From contig JAHEKA010000110.1 of the NCBI GenBank assembly GCA_024638585.1, positions 1 through 7,299 on the forward strand: DNA of 7,299 nucleotides, given 5' to 3'. The stretch's first letter is position 1. Every line of letters starts with the position of its first letter. The stretch comes from Rhodospirillales bacterium (GTDB lineage: Bacteria > Pseudomonadota > Alphaproteobacteria > SMXQ01). The position numbers and the translations under genes were made by a program. The notes beneath the pieces were generated by a model, which was given only the letters and a program-made list of their open reading frames with translations, was not told where the DNA came from and searched no databases. Positions 5,990 to 7,299 of the stretch are shown here, piece after piece.

Positions 5990-6864
5990 GCTGGCGCCGG
6001 CGCGATCTCGCCCTCAGCAACGACCCCACCCAGCGGTTCCTGCCCTGGATGTTGGCGATGATCGTCTACCTTGCCGGCCTGTCGCTGGCCGGCATGATGA
6101 GCCTGTCCTCCGCCATGGACCGATGGGATACCGGCCTCAAGGGCACCGTCACGGTCCAGGTGCCGACCGCCAAGGCGGGCGCCGCCGACGGCGCGGTGGG
6201 AAAACTGGTGGGGATCCTGCGCAAGACCGAAGGCGTGATCGCCGTGCGACCCCTGGACAACCGGGATACCGCGAACCTGCTCAGGCCCTGGATCGGCGAA
6301 GGCACCCTGGTGGGCGACCTGCCGCTGCCCCGGCTGATCGATGTCCGGGTCGAGACCGAACCCGGCCCGGACCTCGCCAAACTGCGCAAGACCCTGAATG
6401 CCGCGGTGCCCGGGACCGTGCTGGACGATCACAAGAAGTCGCTCAATCACCTCGTCAGCTTCGCCCACTCGGTCGAATTTGTCGGCGCCCTGGTCCTTCT
6501 GCTTGTGGCGATCGCGGCGATCGCCACGGTGATCTTCATCACCCGCACCGGCCTTGCCATCCATCACGAAGGAATCGAAATCCTCCACCTGATGGGCGCC
6601 CTGGACAGTTATGTCGCGGGCCAGTTCCAGGGCCAGGCCCTTGAACTGGGGCTCAAGGGAGGCGCCATCGGCCTTGCCTTCACGGCGGCGACGGTGGGCG
6701 TACTGAGCCATTTTTCCAGGGCGGTGGGCTCCGACCTCCTGCCCAAGGTCGAGCTCGGCGTGCTGCAATGGCTGGCCCTGGTGGCGGTTCCCATCGGTGT
6801 GACGGCCATCGCCATGCTGACAGCCCGCATCACCGTGATTCGGGCCCTTCAGAGGCTGCCATGA
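5986..6864 (+). CDS. ftsX: Cell division protein FtsX (four-pass membrane partner of FtsE)
   Basis: A 292-residue inner-membrane protein with the standard FtsX layout: a basic cytoplasmic start (MSWRRRD), TM1 at about 19-40, a large periplasmic loop of about 120 residues (41-163), TM2 at about 165-187, a cytoplasmic segment containing HHEGIEILHLMGA, TM3 at about 223-243, and TM4 at about 259-281. The periplasmic loop is the part that contacts hydrolase activators such as EnvC in E. coli. The segment between TM2 and TM3 is the conserved FtsX/MacB-type permease region expected to contact FtsE. The ATG at 5986 overlaps the ftsE stop, and a GGGA (5974-5977) lies 8 nt upstream. Sequence similarity of FtsX is low across phyla; the call rests on topology, the HLMGA motif and the ftsE linkage, and is firm. 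Confidence 0.93.
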   Translation: MSWRRRDLALSNDPTQRFLPWMLAMIVYLAGLSLAGMMSLSSAMDRWDTGLKGTVTVQVPTAKAGAADGAVGKLVGILRKTEGVIAVRPLDNRDTANLLRPWIGEGTLVGDLPLPRLIDVRVETEPGPDLAKLRKTLNAAVPGTVLDDHKKSLNHLVSFAHSVEFVGALVLLLVAIAAIATVIFITRTGLAIHHEGIEILHLMGALDSYVAGQFQGQALELGLKGGAIGLAFTAATVGVLSHFSRAVGSDLLPKVELGVLQWLALVAVPIGVTAIAMLTARITVIRALQRLP

Positions 6865-6880
6865 CCGCCGCGGGGCAAGC

Positions 6881-7299
6881 GTGACCCGCGGCCGCTTTGC
6901 ACGCTCCCTGCGCTGGACCGGATTGGCGGGCATCCTTATCCTCGCTTGGGCCGCCGGCCTCATCTGGTTTGCCGAATCGCTGCCCCGCCGGGCCGCCCAA
7001 CCGGCCGGAACCACCGATGCGGTGGTGGTCCTAACCGGCGGGGCCGGCCGTTTGTCCACGGGGGTCGACCTTCTGGCCCAGGGCCGGGCCCGCAAGCTGT
7101 TCGTGTCCGGCGTCTATCACGGGGTCGATGTGTCACGGCTTCTGCGCCTGGTCCGACAACAGGGACGTGAGTTGGAATGCTGCATGGTGCTGGGCCACGC
7201 GGCGGACAACACGCGGGGCAATGCCCAGGAAACCGCCGCATGGATCAGCAAGGAAGGCTTCAATTCGCTCCTCCTGGTCACCGCCAATTACCACATGCC
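6881..7299 (+). CDS. YdcF/DUF218-family membrane-anchored protein, 5' part (3' end outside window)
   Basis: The frame runs from a GTG at 6881 to the right edge (139 full codons and two bases). A basic N-terminus (TRGRFARSLR) is followed by one hydrophobic helix at about residues 12-31, then the start of a DUF218 domain. Visible family features are the strand-loop DAVVVLTGGAGR (46-57), a GRA-KLFVSG segment (68-77), DNTRGNA in the position of the conserved Asn-Thr-x-x-Asn-Ala motif, and LLVTANYHMP at the edge, matching the family's SxYHMPR motif. DUF218 proteins such as SanA, ElyC and YdcF are linked to envelope functions, but the reaction is not settled for most members. The start has a GGGG (6872-6875) 5 nt upstream and lies 16 bp after ftsX, so it probably belongs to the ftsEX operon. 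Confidence 0.88.
   Translation, partial: MTRGRFARSLRWTGLAGILILAWAAGLIWFAESLPRRAAQPAGTTDAVVVLTGGAGRLSTGVDLLAQGRARKLFVSGVYHGVDVSRLLRLVRQQGRELECCMVLGHAADNTRGNAQETAAWISKEGFNSLLLVTANYHM

Noticed and set aside
5920..7095. A 391-codon minus-strand frame opposite ftsX and the YdcF-type gene
   Set aside because: It overlaps two recognised genes, has no family features, and its Gly/His/Gln/Arg-rich content matches an antisense shadow.

Overview
The window reads as a chromosomal stretch of a GC-rich alphaproteobacterium, most likely from the Rhodospirillales or a relative. Two things point there. The long Gln/Met/Gly/Arg-rich membrane protein directly after lysA belongs to a family (TIGR02302 / DUF4175) described from Alphaproteobacteria. 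The ftsE-ftsX-ydcF-type order and the adjacent zinc-ribbon/DUF3426 gene are also common in that class. I see no insertion sequence, prophage, CRISPR array, tRNA or rRNA. The organism call is from recognition, not from a database search.

Layout from left to right: (1) the 3' part of lysA (+), the last enzyme of lysine synthesis, cut by the window edge; (2) a 100-bp gap, then an 889-aa inner-membrane protein of the DUF4175/TIGR02302 family (+); (3) a 108-bp convergent gap with short GC-rich repeats; (4) a minus-strand pair, a zinc-ribbon single-pass membrane protein with a C-terminal DUF3426-like domain, followed 5 bp later by a single-domain response regulator; (5) a 203-bp divergent intergenic region, AT-rich for this genome, with a good sigma70-like promoter for the minus-strand pair; (6) ftsE and ftsX (+), overlapping by ATGA, followed 16 bp later by a YdcF/DUF218-family gene cut by the right edge.

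How they may work together: FtsE (cytoplasmic ATPase) and FtsX (four-pass membrane partner) form the ABC-type complex that couples divisome state to periplasmic peptidoglycan hydrolases. The YdcF-like protein is membrane-anchored and probably also an envelope protein. LysA consumes meso-diaminopimelate, the peptidoglycan cross-linking residue. The DUF4175 protein and the zinc-ribbon protein are membrane proteins of unknown role. An envelope theme is therefore visible, but functional links beyond FtsE-FtsX are inference. No clearly new multi-gene system is present; the best leads are the uncharacterised zinc-ribbon/response-regulator pair divergent from ftsEX, and the DUF4175 protein with its Arg-Gly tract.
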